From Acidobacteriota bacterium (GTDB lineage Bacteria; Acidobacteriota; Terriglobia; Terriglobales; Acidobacteriaceae), in assembly GCA_021841795.1 (NCBI GenBank), contig JAKCDN010000172.1, positions 1-6,734 on the forward strand: DNA of 6,734 bases. Direction: 5' to 3'. A program made the position numbers and the translations under genes. Shown piece after piece: positions 6,078-6,734 of this stretch. Position 1 is the stretch's first letter. The number at the start of each line of letters is the position of its first letter. Below the pieces are notes generated by a model. It saw nothing but the letters and a program-made list of their open reading frames with translations, was not told the origin of the DNA and made no database searches.

Positions 6078-6617
6078 CTAATTCTTCCGCCGCGCCGTCG
6101 CCAGCGGATACTCAGAGACCAGGTATTGTCCTTCGTCGCTGTCAATCCGATTCAGTTCCAGCAACTCCACGGACTGCGACATCACCAGCCGCGTGCGGAA
6201 GTAATACGACTTGCCGGCCTCGGCCTCTACATGCGCCAGCTCCACGCGCTTGTCCACGAATGACGACTGCAGAGTGGTGCAGATGTGGTGCTCCCCCGGC
6301 GAAACCGGCACCGCGAACCACGAATCGCCATGACCGGCTCCCACCCACGCCCCGTCCAGGCCGTATTTGGTGGTCGGATAGCCTATCGTGAGGTGCTCGA
6401 AGGGGATGCCGGCATCATGAATCAGGTAGATCAGCGCCTTTCCCTCCACTGGCAGCGCCGGCCCGTGTTGCGTGCGGTCCAGATTCACCTTGAAGCTGAT
6501 GTTTGCCGGACCGCAGGCCGCTGCCAGCCGCGGCTGATCCTGATGCTGGTTCCACCGCGCAGGCTGCTGCGCCCATGCGCACGCCGACAGACACAAAATA
6601 ACCAACGCAACTCGCAT
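6078..6617 (-). CDS. Small exported DUF2846-like protein
   Basis: 179 residues from the chosen start. The N-terminus M-R-V-A-L-V-I-L-C-L-S-A-C-A-W-A-Q-Q is a short signal peptide. The sequence allows cleavage after A-W-A (residue 16) or lipidation at C13 in L-S-A-C, so it is either periplasmic or a lipoprotein. The mature part reads as a beta-sandwich: A-A-C-G-P-A-N-I-S-F-K-V (33-44), G-K-A-L-I-Y-L-I (59-66), G-L-D-G-A-W-V-G-A (86-94), V-S-P-G-E-H-H-I-C (105-113) and E-A-G-K-S-Y-Y-F-R-T-R (133-143). This order matches my memory of DUF2846-type proteins common in Acidobacteriota; function unknown. C35 and C113 could form a disulfide. The start at 6617 is preferred over the in-frame ATG at 6689 because it opens directly on the signal peptide and has AGGAAG 7 bases upstream. 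Not obviously linked to the convergent cytochrome operon. Confidence 0.82.
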   Translation of the reverse strand: MRVALVILCLSACAWAQQPARWNQHQDQPRLAAACGPANISFKVNLDRTQHGPALPVEGKALIYLIHDAGIPFEHLTIGYPTTKYGLDGAWVGAGHGDSWFAVPVSPGEHHICTTLQSSFVDKRVELAHVEAEAGKSYYFRTRLVMSQSVELLELNRIDSDEGQYLVSEYPLATARRKN

Positions 6618-6734
6618 CCTCAGTCTTCCTGAACCTCGCGATCCTATGCTGCTGTGAATGATGCTCTGCCTCTGCGCAGATTGCGCCACGAACCCTGAAG
6701 AACGGCGCCCGAAGCCTGCTGCAGCGCTCCGGCC

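Noticed and set aside
6674..6686. Small palindrome GCGCA-GAT-TGCGC upstream of the DUF2846-like gene
   Set aside because: Only 5-bp arms in GC-rich sequence and no clear promoter next to it; expected by chance.

Overview
The window (6,734 bp, GC-rich, mostly G/C third codon positions) looks like chromosomal DNA of a soil-type Gram-negative bacterium. The best guess is Acidobacteriota, Acidobacteriaceae/Terriglobia-like. This is inferred from the style of the RND permease, from the alanine-rich TolC protein with '-LLAQQQ' after its signal peptide, and from the DUF2846-like secreted protein. No rRNA or other marker gene confirms it. I see no tRNA, CRISPR array, insertion sequence or phage gene.

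Layout. (1) 1-3488, plus strand: the C-terminal two-thirds of an RND multidrug-efflux permease, cut by the window edge exactly at its TM4 Asp-Asp motif, then a TolC-type outer-membrane channel whose start codon overlaps the permease stop. These would be the inner- and outer-membrane parts of one tripartite pump; the periplasmic adaptor is presumably upstream of the window. A rho-independent terminator follows at 3522-3560. (2) 3578-4216, minus strand: pgsA, phosphatidylglycerophosphate synthase, convergent with the pump operon. (3) 4217-4601: a 385-bp divergent intergenic region. It holds a perfect 6-1-6 palindrome inside a promoter-like context, a 10-bp inverted repeat around it, and a run of small predicted stem-loops. 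(4) 4602-5998, plus strand: a two-gene, translationally coupled operon (ATGA overlap) encoding an exported, probably outer-membrane beta-barrel protein of unknown function and a membrane-anchored mono-haem cytochrome c. (5) 6078-6617, minus strand: a small exported DUF2846-like protein, convergent with the cytochrome gene. The remaining 117 bp (6618-6734) is upstream of it and holds no recognisable gene.

The pump genes form a familiar system, as does pgsA. The least explained part is the beta-barrel/cytochrome pair with its palindrome-bearing, structured leader: a possible redox- or ligand-controlled envelope module. Its function cannot be settled from sequence alone. Protein and domain names come from motif recognition, not from database searches.
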